In this document: piece after piece, positions 44,464 through 55,013 of the stretch
Layout of the letters: every line of letters begins with the position of its first letter
How positions within the stretch are numbered: the stretch's first letter is position 1
Source: Collariella sp. IMI 366227
Taxonomy: Eukaryota; Ascomycota; Sordariomycetes; Sordariales; Chaetomiaceae
NCBI GenBank assembly: GCA_027946355.1
Contig: JAPEUS010000012.1
Span: 496,001 to 560,000, forward strand
Reading direction: 5' to 3'
DNA length: 64,000 nt
Notes under the pieces: model-generated
What the model was told of the DNA's origin: nothing
Database searches by the model: none
What the model saw: only the letters and a program-made list of their open reading frames with translations
Position numbers and translations under genes: made by a program

Positions 44464-46103
44464 TCAGTAGCCCGCCGGTTCCGGCTCTGAAGGCAGCGCG
44501 GGCTCGTTCCTGTTCATCCGGCACTGTTGTTTCCAGTTGGTCGGGGTGAACTTGTCGACGACAGATTTGAATGCGGCCTGTGGTGTCTGTTAGCTGTCTG
44601 AGCAGCAAACATCTGGTTATGGTTTAAACTCACCAGGGTGCAGAAAGTCTCATCGCCCTCCAGATGATTCCCGGGCAGTTTGCAGGCCGGGATGGTAACG
44701 GGCTCGTCATTGTAGCGCATGCGGACGTAGTACCCGTCCATCTTGTTCTTCTCCGCGGCCGTCAGTTCCTCCGTCGGCCTCCGCCCGATATTGACCGGCG
44801 GCGCGGCACGCCCAAAGAGCGACGGCCACCAACTTGCTTTAGCAACCTCCTGCGACGGCGGAGCAATCTTGCCCTCCCTGAACAATTCAATGGCAATATG
44901 GCTCGTGAACGGCGGCCAGCGGCTCGTGTCGTACGCACCCAAACTCGCCAGCACACCCGCGAGCGTGGTATCGTGGCAACCGCTCAACCCAAACCGGATA
45001 CGCGCGCTGTTATCCTCCTGCCCGGAGCGCTTGAGCAGCGTGTGGGCGGCGTCGGCGCTGTTCTGCTGCTCGGCGCTGCCGACCATGCGGCCGACCACGT
45101 CCGCCAGCAAGCCGCCGATGCCCAACATGCGGTACTCGTTGGACTCGCTGAACCCCGCGAACCACTCCTCGACGCTGATCTTCTCCATGATCTCGCGGCC
45201 CTTCTCGTCGTAGAAGTCGCTGGGCAGCTTGGTCTCGGGTCCGTGGGCGAGGGTCGCGTTGACCGTGTCCATGATGCCCGACAGCCGCGGGCGCGAGTCG
45301 ACGGCAACTTTGGTGTCGGCTGGCATCCATTTGGTGTAGAGCTTGTCGAGATACTCCATGTCGGGCGTGTTGTTCCAGCGGTCGGCGGCGCGCTGGGCAA
45401 AGGCCCGGGAGAGGGCGGCAAAGCGGCGGCAGTTGGTGTCGTTAGGGTAGAGGGTCTCGTCTGGAGGAGCACGGGAGAGGATGGTCGGGCTTGGGAACTT
45501 GCCGTCCGGCCCAGGCTCGCGGGCGGAGGGGGGGTACAGGGCTGAGAAAGTTTGGTGGAGGGACTCTAGGGCGCGAGGGACCGGGGTGGCGCGCAGGTAG
45601 ATGAAATCGGCCGAATTGATGGTAGAAGGCAGGAATTTGAGTTGATCGACGTAGAGCTGGCGCAGACGGAGACCCAACTTGAAGGTGCTCTGGCGGCCGA
45701 GGTCGGTAAGGCTGCCCATATCGCAGATGTTGTCCAGCTGGCCGTCGGGGCCGCGAGCAACGACGGGCTCGTCATTGTCGCCAAAGGTCTCCAAACGACG
45801 CGTCCACTCCAGAGTGTCAAAGGGATGGTTGTTGGAGGTGTGGGCCGCGGCAAGGATGGCGGAGCGCATCTGGCGGGCGCTGGAGCAGTAGGGCCACCAG
45901 GCGCGCAACCCGGCATTCTGGAAGCGAGCGGAGACGGGAGTGCGCTCGCCATGGCGCATCAGGATCTGCACGAGTTGCAGCTCCAGACCTTCCGGGTAGA
46001 GCTTTCGGAGCTCGTCGTCCGGAACAGACGGACAGTTCGGTACCTGAACTCGAGTGACGTAGCACCAAGTTCGGATGTGCGATGCCGCGGGCAGGTACGT
46101 ACC
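44464..46103 (-). CDS. Histidine acid phosphatase (ACP6-like)
   Basis: Branch-2 histidine phosphatase; relatives hydrolyse phosphomonoesters, ACP6 lysophosphatidic acid. The catalytic RHGERTP motif is near the N terminus (ILMRHGERTPVSARF) and the proton donor HD in GLSGCHDTTLAGVLASLG. The main exon is 44634-46043; a last exon 44464-44577 (56-nt intron) encodes AAFKSVVDKFTPTNWKQQ and ends at 44464. Other blocks: FIYLRATPVPRALESLHQTF, YRMLGIGGLLADVVGRM. The 5' end is not settled. The coding frame is open upstream to PSVPDDELRKLYPEGLEL, where an acceptor at 46044-46045 and a donor at 46102 define a likely 59-nt intron. No in-frame ATG is evident in the exon before it; a missing base in the leader would explain that. 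No clear signal peptide is seen. Confidence 0.82.
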
Positions 46104-46371
46104 TCAAGATCCCTGTCTGATGCCCATGCCGCCCCTTGGGTCCTTTGTGGGGTATAGTCTTGGCATTTGGCTTGGCACAGTGCGATTCGCGTCAATTGGA
46201 TCCAAATGTTGAGCTTCGTCCAAATTCTGAACCGAGAACAACGAACCCAGAGCAGCGACGGCGACAAGCCAGACACGAGCCAGCCAATTCCTCTATCTCG
46301 ATCTCGATTTCGATCTCGACCTCGGCCCTGGTGAGCACTAGGCGTGCTCTGCCGTCATCAAACACGACACC
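46104..46371. promoter_or_regulatory. Divergent promoter between phosphatase and PPR gene
   Basis: About 270 bases between oppositely oriented genes. Just before the PPR start, 46299-46325 holds TCTCGA/TTTCGA hexamer repeats (about four units). The function of the repeat is unknown. Confidence 0.5.
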
Positions 46372-48949
46372 ATGCGCGAGCTCGCCAACGTCTGCCTGCG
46401 ATGCCAGTTCCGGCTGTTCGTCGCATCCAAAGCTCACCCTCGCCGGGGCATCTCGACCTCCGTTGCTGCTCCTGTCGGGGACACCGTGGGCGAACCGAGA
46501 CCGCAAGATGTCAACCAAACATTCTCTGACGTGGCTATGTCTATGCCCGCGAGCCCCACGACTGAGCCATCCTCCGCTACGACTCCTCCTGCGAGTTCGA
46601 CACGAGCCTCACGACGCGCCAGATCCGCCGGGGGTTCCATATCTCTCTCCATGTTCCAGAATATTGTCGAAACTCAGGCAAAAAGACCTTCCCTTCTGGG
46701 AACATCAGGGAACGGCGCGGCGAGCATTGAGGTCGTGAAGCATGTGTCCACGATAGTAAACATGGTTGGGAAAGAGCCCGCCACGTTAGCCGAAGCGTAC
46801 GCCTTCTTCGAAAAAACTGTATACCCCCAGATTTGTGCAGAGGGCTCCGGCATCCCGCAAATTGCCAAAAATCAAATCGCCACCGTCCTTCTCAACAAGC
46901 TCGCTCTCGAGAAACCACGAGACTTTGAGACGGGCACTCTTCCAAGCGTCACCCGCCTCACCGAGATCATGATTGAGCTGGATGTGCTTCGGCCTTCCAC
47001 ATGGGCGACATTGATGATTGAGTTGATTCAATACATCTACCGACAGAAGCTGTCTCCCGACGCCTACAGCTCAATCCTGGAATACGAAAACGCCATGGCC
47101 CGACGGAATGACCTTCTCAAGGACCTTCTTGGCTCCTGGACAGTGTTTTGCGAGCAGAGCTCTCAAGCTCACCATCTTGCGCTGGCTAAGGCTTCTGGTG
47201 GTGCTGCAAAGCGCGAGCGGCATACCTCGCTCCAGAAAGCCTTTGCCGCCCTGTTTCCTCAATACCTTCTCTCGACCCTGCTCAGGCCGACATTTGCCGC
47301 CTATGCGACCTACAAGCTGTTTACCGATTCCGTCAACCGCACTAAGTCTATCAAGGGGGAGGCGGCGCCCTTCTTGAAGATGATGGGGAATCTGATTTTC
47401 CAAACACCACCACCTCGTGAAGACGATTTCAAGCCCATTCACAAGGCTTTCCCAGCGCTCCATCGGCTCGTGTGGTCCAAACCGAAGGCAGCACCCGGGG
47501 ATCAAGCGTTTCTCACTTCCGCCTCTGTATTGGGGAAAAAATCTAAAAATCTGAAGGCCAAGGTCCAACAACAGCTCGGAGAGGCCGTCAAAGCTAGGAA
47601 CCTTGGAGAGGTGCAGCAGGCGTGGAAGGAATTCTGGGGAGAAGCGGACGTCCCGGGTCCCGAACGCGTTGCGGAACTCGCCAAGTCTGCCGACATGTTC
47701 AACTACTTCATCCTCGCCTTTACCATGATGCGGCGGCCCCAGCTCGCTGCAGATGTTTGGAACAAGATGGAACGTATCGGCATCCAAGCCGGTATTAAGA
47801 CGTGGCAGTCGATGCTACACGGTTGTGTCAAGGCCAACAACCCCCACGGCGTTAAGATCGTCTGGGAAAAGCTGCTCGCCTCGGGCATGAAGCTCGACGT
47901 CGCCCTCTGGACCGCCCGCATCGACGGACTCTTCACCTGCGGCGAGCCCGCCGCCGGCCTCCGCGCGCTCGACGAAATGGCCAAGATCTGGGCTGCCCGC
48001 GAGCGGCCCGAACTCGCCAACATCGCCGTCCAACCCACCATCGAGCCCGTCAACGCCGCCCTCGCCGGCCTCATCCGCCTCGAGCGCGGCGACGAGGTCA
48101 GCAACGTCCTCGCCTGGGCCTCCCGACAAGGCATCAAACCCGACATCTACACCTTCAACACCCTCCTCCGCCCCCTCGTCCGCCGCGGCGACGCCGCGGG
48201 CATCGGCCAAATTTTCGACACCATGAATGCAGCTAACATCCGCGCCGACGTCGTCACCTTCACCGTCCTCCTCGACGGCGCCCTCAACCAAGTTACCGAC
48301 CTCCCCCCCGCCCAACAAACCGCCGTCGTCAACCGCATCCTCGCCTCCATGGAGCAGTCCCGCCTGCAAGCCAACATGCGCACCTACGCCAAAATCATCT
48401 ACCTCCTCCTCCAAGGCGGCGACCGCGCCGACGCGCCCGTCAAGGCCGTCCTCGCCCACATCTGGCACCGCGGCCTCGAGCTGACCTCCCACATCTACAC
48501 CATGCTCGCCGAGCACTACTTCTCGCTGCACCCGCCCGACGCCGACGCCGTCACGCAACTCATCCACAGTCGCCGGTTGCATGCCAACCCCTCCATTGAC
48601 CGCGTCTTCTGGGAGCGCGTCGTCAAGGGGTACTGCGCCGCGGGCGAGGTGTCGCGGGCGCTGGCGATTTTTGACCGGGTGTTTGGCACGGGCACGCCGA
48701 TCACGTTCGGGGCGCTGCATGAGCTGCTGCAGGCGTTGGTGAATGTGGGGGATAGGGAGGCGGCGGGCAGGGTGGTGGAGATGGGGAGGAAGATTGGAAA
48801 GTCGGATGAGGACGTTGCGGCGGGGGTGGGGGCATGGGGAGGGGATGAGGTATTGGAGGCATCGGTTTTGGCATTTGGCGTATGAGCATGGGTTGATGGG
48901 CGGGGAGTTGGTGGAGAGGTTTCGGGTTGCAAATAAGAGGACTGTGTGA
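46372..48949 (+). CDS. Mitochondrial pentatricopeptide-repeat protein (CYA5-like)
   Basis: PPR proteins bind organellar RNA; Neurospora CYA5 is needed for COX1 expression. Start 46372. The N terminus MRELANVCLRCQFRLFVASK is Arg/Cys-rich without acidic residues after position 3, fitting a presequence. There is no intron. PPR-like helix pairs are visible from about residue 440: FNYFILAFTMMRRPQLAADV, TWQSMLHGCVKANNPHGVKI, LWTARIDGLFTCGEPAAGLR, IYTFNTLLRPLVRRGDAAGI and VVTFTVLLDGALNQVT. The straight frame stops at 48883-48885 after a Gly-rich stretch. A one-base step in the G-rich run about 48820-48845 gives the more plausible end YWRHRFWHLAYEHGLMGGEL and VERFRVANKRTV, with a stop at 48947-48949. 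Codon use changes from C-ending to G-ending in the last 90 codons. Whether it is CYA5 itself or a paralogue is open. Confidence 0.82.
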
Positions 48950-49396
48950 GAGTGGGAAGAATGTCTGGGAGAGAGAGTCTAGCTTGATTTTCGATGATGT
49001 GCAGTTGATGATGTGAAGGATAATCGGATTATGTCTTCTTTTTGTGCATAATCCATGGGCCCCTTCCCTTGTCAATGTCGGGCAGACTAAATGAGTTGCA
49101 AAAATACTAGATATCTCTCCCCCATTGTCATGAGAAGGGAAAGTAAACAGTTGTCAAGGTAACGGCTTGTCCCACCAACCAATGGAGCCATTCAACCAAA
49201 CCGAGAAGTTTGTTCGACTATACCTGTAAGATTCAACATGCTTTATTTGAACAGTTAGCGAGTTCTGTGCTCCTGCACCATATCCCGTATACTCATACAC
49301 TACACACTCGCAGGCTGAGCCTCACCACCGCCCTGAATCAGCACCCCCTCCACCACTTTATCCCCTTTTCCCTCTTCCCCTACCGCAGGCTCCAAC
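48950..49396. other. Convergent 3' region, PPR and YL1
   Basis: About 450 bases between convergent genes; moderately AT-rich; no gene visible. Confidence 0.45.
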
Positions 49397-51731
49397 CTAG
49401 CAGCAGCAGCTCCTCCCCAACCTCCGCAGTCTTCTCCTTTCCACCCCCTCTTCCTCCACCTTCACTCCATCAACCTTATCACCACCATCCCCATCAACAG
49501 GAACCAAGACCGCCCCGCCCCCTCCCCATCCCCACCTTCCCTTCCCTTGGGCACGGCCTTACTTCCATCCAAAAACCACTCCGGCACGCCCCTTGCCGCA
49601 TAATCCCCCTCCCGACCCACGCCCCAACAAGTCTGCTCCACTTGTAGTCCCCGCGGTGTACACGCTGGATCTCGCGGTAGGCATAGCTATTTGCGTAGGG
49701 AAGCCCGTCTTGGGATCGCGGTAGCGGGCTGGGTGGTTGGTTATTACACAGAGGGGTGGGGGAAGGGGTTCTATACACGAGTTAGTATGGCATTCATAGT
49801 TATGGATGATGGTGGGAGAAGGAATTGGGGGAAATCTTATGTGAGGTGGGGAGGGATAGGGCTTCGGGGAGGGACATACTGGCTAGTTTGTTCATCTTCC
49901 GGCCGAAGAGAATCTGATTTTGGATTTGCTTGTCTTTAATGGCGTGGTCGTCAAAGTTTTGGAGGATGATGCAGCTGCGAGTGACTTTGCCTTCGCGGGT
50001 GGGTTCGGTGGTAGATGGCGGCAGTTCTTTGGGTGTGTCGGAGGGTTTGGTTGATGGTGAGGGCTGTGGTTTGGGTTGGGGTGTCTGTACAGTCTTGGCG
50101 GGAGTTGAGGGTAATGGGGAGGGGGATGGTGGCCGTTGGTTGTGTGGTGACCACTAAAGGTGCGGTAGCGTTTGGTTGAGGCGCAGCGGCCGCTGGTTGA
50201 GTTGCTGGTGTGGGAGAAGGGCCTGGTGCAGGCGGAGGCATGGACAGAGGGGATGAGGTGTGGGATGTGTTTGGGGCCGCAAGAAAGGGCTTTGCGCCAG
50301 AAGGGTATCCTAGCATTGGCATCTGTCCCGGTGCAGGAGGTGCTGCTGGCAGAGCGAGAACAGGTGCAGCAAGCACACCTGAGCTGCTCGGTCTGTTTTC
50401 TGGCGGTGGAGGTAATGGGGGTGGGGCCATTGGTTGTGGTGGCGGCGGTGGTGCTGATGCTGGTGCTGATGCTGGTGCTGATGCTAGTGCTAATGCTAGT
50501 GCTGATGCTGGTGCTGGTGCTGGTGCTGGTGCTGATGCTGGTGCTGATGCTGGTGCTGATGCTGGTGCCGATGCTGGTGCCGATGCTGGTGCCGCCATAG
50601 GTGTTGATGGCGTTGCTGAAGTTGCTGCCCCCCTGAGCAGGCTGGAGCGGAAGAGATGGCGCGCTGGGTTGCGTAGGCGTGTCCGAGCTCTCTGCCTTGA
50701 CCTCCGGAATTTCAGGAGTCTTCCCATCCGGCTTTTCAACAGGAGCAGAAGACCCCAGAGCTCCGGCCTCCGCCTCCTTGGCCGCTGCAATAGCAGCCAC
50801 CGACATCCGCTTCCTCCGCGGCGCCTTCTCCTCCATCGACACCAGGTTGCCGACATGCTTGCCCTGCCCCTCCTGTAGCTCCTGGATGCCACTCCAAAAT
50901 GTCACCACCGGCCCGTCGAGCTTCCGATTATTCAGCGCAGCAATCTTCCTCAACCGCTCCTCCTCCCTCTGCTTCTCGGCCTCCTCCCACCGATTCAGAC
51001 TCTTCGCATTCCTCCTCTCAATGACAGCAGCCTCGGCCAGACGCTCTGCCTGCGTCATCGGGGGCTTCTTTAAGGCCTCCAGCTGCTTGGCCTTCTTCTC
51101 CATCTTCTCCGCAATTTTCCTCCGCCGTATCTCGTCAGACACCATCTTCTGGTGGAGCTGCTGCTTGCTGATGCGGGTTGTACTGCGCTCCGACGCGCGC
51201 GTGGGCATGTCGGCCGGCGACGGCAGCCAGCTCGTCCGCTCCGACTTCTTCTTTGGTCTTGGCGCGCGGGGGGGCAGGCTGCTCGATGCGGACCTTCTTC
51301 CTGAACTTTGCGGGGATGGCGTCTTGTGCTTTCCGCTTCGTCCGCTTCTCGCGCGCCTGGCGGTCCAGCTCTCTTTCGCCCTCCATCTCGTCGGCATTCT
51401 CCTCCTTGTCCTCCTCATCCGAGGACGAATCCATCTGGATGTCCGACGCGTCGGCCTGCTCGTCGTCGGTAAAGCCGGCATCGTCGTCGTCCTCGGCAAA
51501 CAGCAATTCGAGATCGGAGTCGTCTGCGACGGGTCCTTCCTTGGCGAGCATCGACTTCATGCGGTTACCGGCGGTCGACCGCTTCGCGCGTGATGTGACG
51601 AGCCATTCGATCTTTTCTGGCTCGCCCGTGCCTGTGCTGGTTTCGCCCTCGCCATCACTGCCGCTGCCGCTGAGGCTGTCGAGGTCGGACAGGTCGAGCG
51701 ACGAGCTCTTCCTGTCATCTTCGGTTGCCAT
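49397..51731 (-). CDS. swc2: SWR1-complex subunit VPS72/YL1 (Swc2), frameshifted
   Basis: Swc2 helps the SWR1 remodeller deposit histone H2A.Z. Start at 51731 (MATEDDRKSSSLDLSDLDSL). The acidic N-terminal region is followed by the YL1 core: EWLVTSRAKRSTAGNRMKSM, then PKKKSERTSWLPSPADMPTR (frame step at the seven-G run 51268-51274), HQKMVSDEIRRRKIAEKMEK, LNRWEEAEKQREEERLRKI and GPVVTFWSGIQELQEGQGK. A Pro/Ala-rich linker contains a hexamer repeat. The YL1-C domain follows: CIILQNFDDHAIKDKQIQNQ, ILFGRKMNKLA, then after a 109-nt intron (49771-49879) KPLPPPLCVITNHPARYRD. The end block LPYANSYAYREIQRVHRGDY needs one base at the CCC of 49704-49706. The stop is uncertain; 49397-49399 is one candidate. 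Domain content leaves little doubt about identity. Confidence 0.85.
50449..50593 (+). repeat. GCTGGT/GCTGAT hexanucleotide tandem repeat in YL1 linker
   Basis: About 24 hexamer units, mainly GCTGGT and GCTGAT with a few GCTAGT, GCTAAT and GCCGAT variants. On the minus (coding) strand they give Ala-Pro/Ala-Ser or Thr-Ser/Ile-Ser dipeptides depending on frame. The correct frame across it is uncertain. Confidence 0.9.
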
Positions 51732-52204
51732 GGTAATTTGGTGGTCCGTCGGGAATCTCAGCGTCCCGCTGGAGGTGTTGTCGAGTGTTGTTTGTTGGAC
51801 ATGTTGTAACTGCCAAGAGCCAGAGACACACCTGCCGCGGATTGTCGTCCAAAAATCACGGTGGAACCATCAACCACACCCGGGAAGGCGCGTGAGCAGG
51901 GGTGGCCAGATTGGCGATGACAAGCTCTTGGCAGCCTTGCTGAAAAGCGGGTCCAGTATCCCTGCTGCTGGAACCCTTCAGGCGGGCTAGCGCTGGATTG
52001 CGCCATCGGCTTCCAACATTCAACGGCCCCACTTCCCCGGCTTCGCGCTGCTCGCGACGACGACAGCGGGACCGGCCATTGCTGCTGGATTATTCATCCG
52101 GGGTGGGAAGTTGGACATTTAAGAGTCTCTTCCGCCGGTCACTCTCCTCTTCCCGCCAAAAACAGCACCTCACCACCCCTCCAACCCCGCCAATTTCACC
52201 CACC
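51732..52204. promoter_or_regulatory. Divergent promoter region, YL1 and cysteine synthase
   Basis: About 470 bases between divergent starts. C/T-rich leader (52130-52204) before the cysteine synthase ATG. No gene visible. Confidence 0.5.
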
Positions 52205-53300
52205 ATGTTCCGCCACGGCGCCCGCTCCTTCGCGACGAGCGCAACGCGCCTGGCCGTCGCCGCCGCCGCCGAGCCATCGCAGCACCTCATCGCCGTCGCT
52301 AAAGCCCAAGGCGTCTCCGCGGTCTCACCGGTACCTCCCCCTTCCCCTGCCTCTCTCCCCCACCGACCCTCACTAACAACCCCCCCAAGCAATCGGCAAC
52401 ACCCCCCTAATTCGCCTTAACCACCTCTCGCGCCTCACCGGCTGCGAAATCCTCGGCAAAGCCGAATTCACCAACCCCGGCGGCTCCATCAAAGACCGTG
52501 CTGCCCTGTACGTCGTCAAAGACGCCGAGGAACGAGGCCTCCTCCGGCCCGGCGGCACCGTCGTCGAGGGCACCGCGGGAAACACAGGCATCGGCCTCGC
52601 CCATGTCTGCCGCAGCAAGGGCTACAAACTCGTCATCTACATGCCGGACACGCAGTCGCAGGGCAAGATTGATTTGCTGCGGTTGCTGGGGGCGGAGGTG
52701 TATCCTGTCCCGGCGGTGGCGTTCGACAATCCGCAGAATTATAATCACCAGGCGAAGCGGCATGCGGAGGGGTTGGAGAACGCGGTGTGGACGAACCAGT
52801 TTGATAACACGGCTAATCGAAGGGCGCATATTGAGACGACCGGGCCGGAGATTTGGTTTCAGACGGGGGGGAAGGTGGATGCGTTTACGTGCGCGACGGG
52901 CACGGCGGGGACGTTGGCCGGGATTACGAGGTAGAAGCTGGTAGAGAGGAGCGGGTCGAGTATCACGGAGGGCATTGGGCAGGGGCGGATTACGGACAAT
53001 TTGGCGCCGGATTTGGAGCTGCTGGATGGGTCGCTGCATATTAGCGATGAGAAGAGCATTGAGATGGTGTACAGGTGTTTGGATGAGGAGGGGTTGTATC
53101 TGGGGGCGAGCTCGGCGCTGAATGTGGTGGCTGCGAAGGAGGTGGCGGAGAAGTTGGGTAAGGGGCACACCGTGGTGACGGTTCTGGCTGATGGTGCGTA
53201 TCGGTATGCGGACAGGTTGTTCTCGCGGAAGTGGCTTGAGGCGAAGAAGCTGCTGTCGGCCATCCCGGAGCACCTGCAAAAGTATATCGTCTTGCCATAG
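52205..53300 (+). pseudogene. Mitochondrial cysteine synthase, broken by internal deletion
   Basis: PLP enzyme making cysteine from O-acetylserine and sulfide. Exon 1 from 52205 encodes an Arg/Ser/Ala-rich presequence (MFRHGARSFATSATRLAVAA). After an intron near 52331-52389 comes the catalytic core: IGNTPLIRLNHLSRLTGCEI, NPGGSIKDRAALYVV with the PLP lysine, VEGTAGNTGIGLAHVC and FTCATGTAGTLAGITR. The next codon is TAG (52932-52934), and the sequence resumes in the same frame at KLVERSGSSITEGIGQGR and runs to the normal end EHLQKYIVLP at 53300. In homologues about 28-30 residues lie between these points, including a conserved DPPGS block. A deletion of a multiple of three bases that joins TA to G would make exactly this junction. 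The splice joining exon 1 to the core is also one base out of phase. Genuine allele or assembly gap cannot be told apart here. Confidence 0.8.
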
Positions 53301-53402
53301 CCCAGCCAGCGCCGCGCAGATTTGCTTTAAAAATACATAGAGATATCTACATTGTACATGACCAATGATCCTCTCTTAACGCCCGACCTGGTTTTCCCGC
53401 AA

Positions 53403-54681
53403 TCACGCTTTATACGTATACTTCTCCACGTCCTCGGGCGTTACCGCGTCCGGGTTGAAGATCTGATTGTACACAAACTCGCCCCACCCACCCTGCCTCC
53501 GCTTCTCCGATTTGAGCGCGTGCTTGACCTCGTTATCGACGGCGTCGGCGCGGTTCTGCAGCTGCATGCCTAGGGCGGGGTCCACCAGCGGGACCGCCAG
53601 GTTCAGGCCGTTCAGCAGGGGGGAAATCATGCGCAGATATTGGTTGTAGTTAGCCAAGTAACGAAGTCCTTCGTACCTGAACCTGGCGGCGTCGGCGGAC
53701 TGGAGGTCGAGGAGACCCGTGTTCTCAGGCCAGAGAGCGATCAGCTGCTCGGCCAAGTCGCTGACCTTGCCGTCCTCGTCCTTGCCGTCTTTGTGGTAGA
53801 CCGCCCGGGCAGCCGCCATGTGCAGCTTCGCAGCCAGCATCTGCGGGTCCCGGTGGAGGGGATATGCGAGCTTGGCACCCCTCGATAACTTCTGAGGCCA
53901 GTGAGCCTTGTTGCTCTCAATCAAATTCAGAACCAGCTGGATCTGCCGGAGGGCGTTCTTGGTCGTGGCCTCGTCAAAGCCGCTGTTGATGGCCTGGTGC
54001 TGGAGAACGAAAAGCAGTTCGGCGAGCACCTCGTGCGTGTTGAGGCGGAAACCCGTGCGGTCCGGGACTTTGATGCATTCGAGGAGTACCGAAATGGCGC
54101 CGTGTTGTCCAGCGTGCCGAATCAACTTAGACCAGAAACCAGGCAGAACCTTCCGCTGCGCCCGCTCCACGCCCTCAAGGAGGGGGCCGAGGTTTCGGAA
54201 GTCGGCGGGCGTCTTCATCAGCGACACAGCTGTCCACAGAGTCCGGTTCGTGTTCGGAAGGTCCTCCACCTGGTTGATGTAATGAAACTTGTGCACTACG
54301 CCGTCAATCTCCATGGTCACCGGGTCGTTCTGGAGGATCTGCTTGAGGTCGGGGTTGTATATCTTCTTGCGCTGCTCGCGGGCGAGGTATGTCGGGAGGA
54401 TGACCTTGTCGCGGAAGTTGTTGAGAAGCGCGGAGAGCTCGGGTGAAGATGTCTCGCCGAATGTGATGATGGTCCTGCCTGTGAAGAAGGAGGCGAGTGT
54501 TAGCTGCAACATGCGCAAACAGCTGCGAGGCCGAGGGGGAGAAGGGAAGGCAAGGTGGCTTGCCTCTGTGCGCCGGCGAAGACGAGAACCACCTCTGGCG
54601 GAGAGCGGCGCCGTTGCATACTGGGAGCCATGGCCTGCTTCCAACTGCCCGGAGGGCGTTGGGGGCTCTTGGGAGAATCAT
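53403..54681 (-). CDS. Fungal protein with mitochondrial presequence, function unknown
   Basis: Exon 1 54564-54681 encodes MILPRAPNALRAVGSRPWLP and continues to RQRWFSSSPAHR, a textbook mitochondrial presequence (Arg-rich, no acidic residues, RxF-SSS cleavage-like motif). Exon 2 is 53403-54478; total 397 residues. The intron starts GCAAGC and ends CACAG, so it would be a GC-AG intron; it keeps phase exactly (R-G-R at the junction). The mature part is largely helical: FRDKVILPTYLAREQRKKIY, LWTAVSLMKTPADFRNLGPL, ISVLLECIKVPDRTGFRLNT and AVDNEVKHALKSEKRRQGGW. I do not recognise a named domain. It is divergent to the mitoribosomal bL19m gene, which supports a mitochondrial role but does not define it. 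Frame intact. Confidence 0.75.
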
Positions 54682-55013
54682 ATTTGCGGGGAGGGAAGGG
54701 TTGACAGCGCGCTGGGCCCGAGAGAGCGGTGCAGTCCAGTCGAGTCCACTGCCTCGTCTTCGTCCTCAGTTCTGCCGCTGAAATTCCAAAGCGGGCCCGG
54801 CCAGACGTGCCAGCAGCGCGACATGTGGTTGGAGGAGCGGAAATTTTAGTGGGCCGCCAGCCTTGGGACGACCCACCACGGCCAATTGGCACCGCCCATT
54901 CGCTCCCGGCTCAACGCCCAGAGCTCGACGTCGTTTGCTCGCGCGAGCCGACACAGAACGAACCTCCCTCCCAGGCTCGTCGACAACCCGCTCCTCTCCC
55001 TCCACTCCACACA
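54682..55013. promoter_or_regulatory. Divergent promoter between two mitochondrial protein genes
   Basis: About 330 bases between start codons of the presequence-bearing protein (minus) and bL19m (plus). Shared regulation is an inference from layout. Confidence 0.5.

Noticed and set aside
47815..48720. 301-codon minus-strand frame opposite the PPR gene
   Set aside because: Antisense shadow caused by GC-rich third positions.
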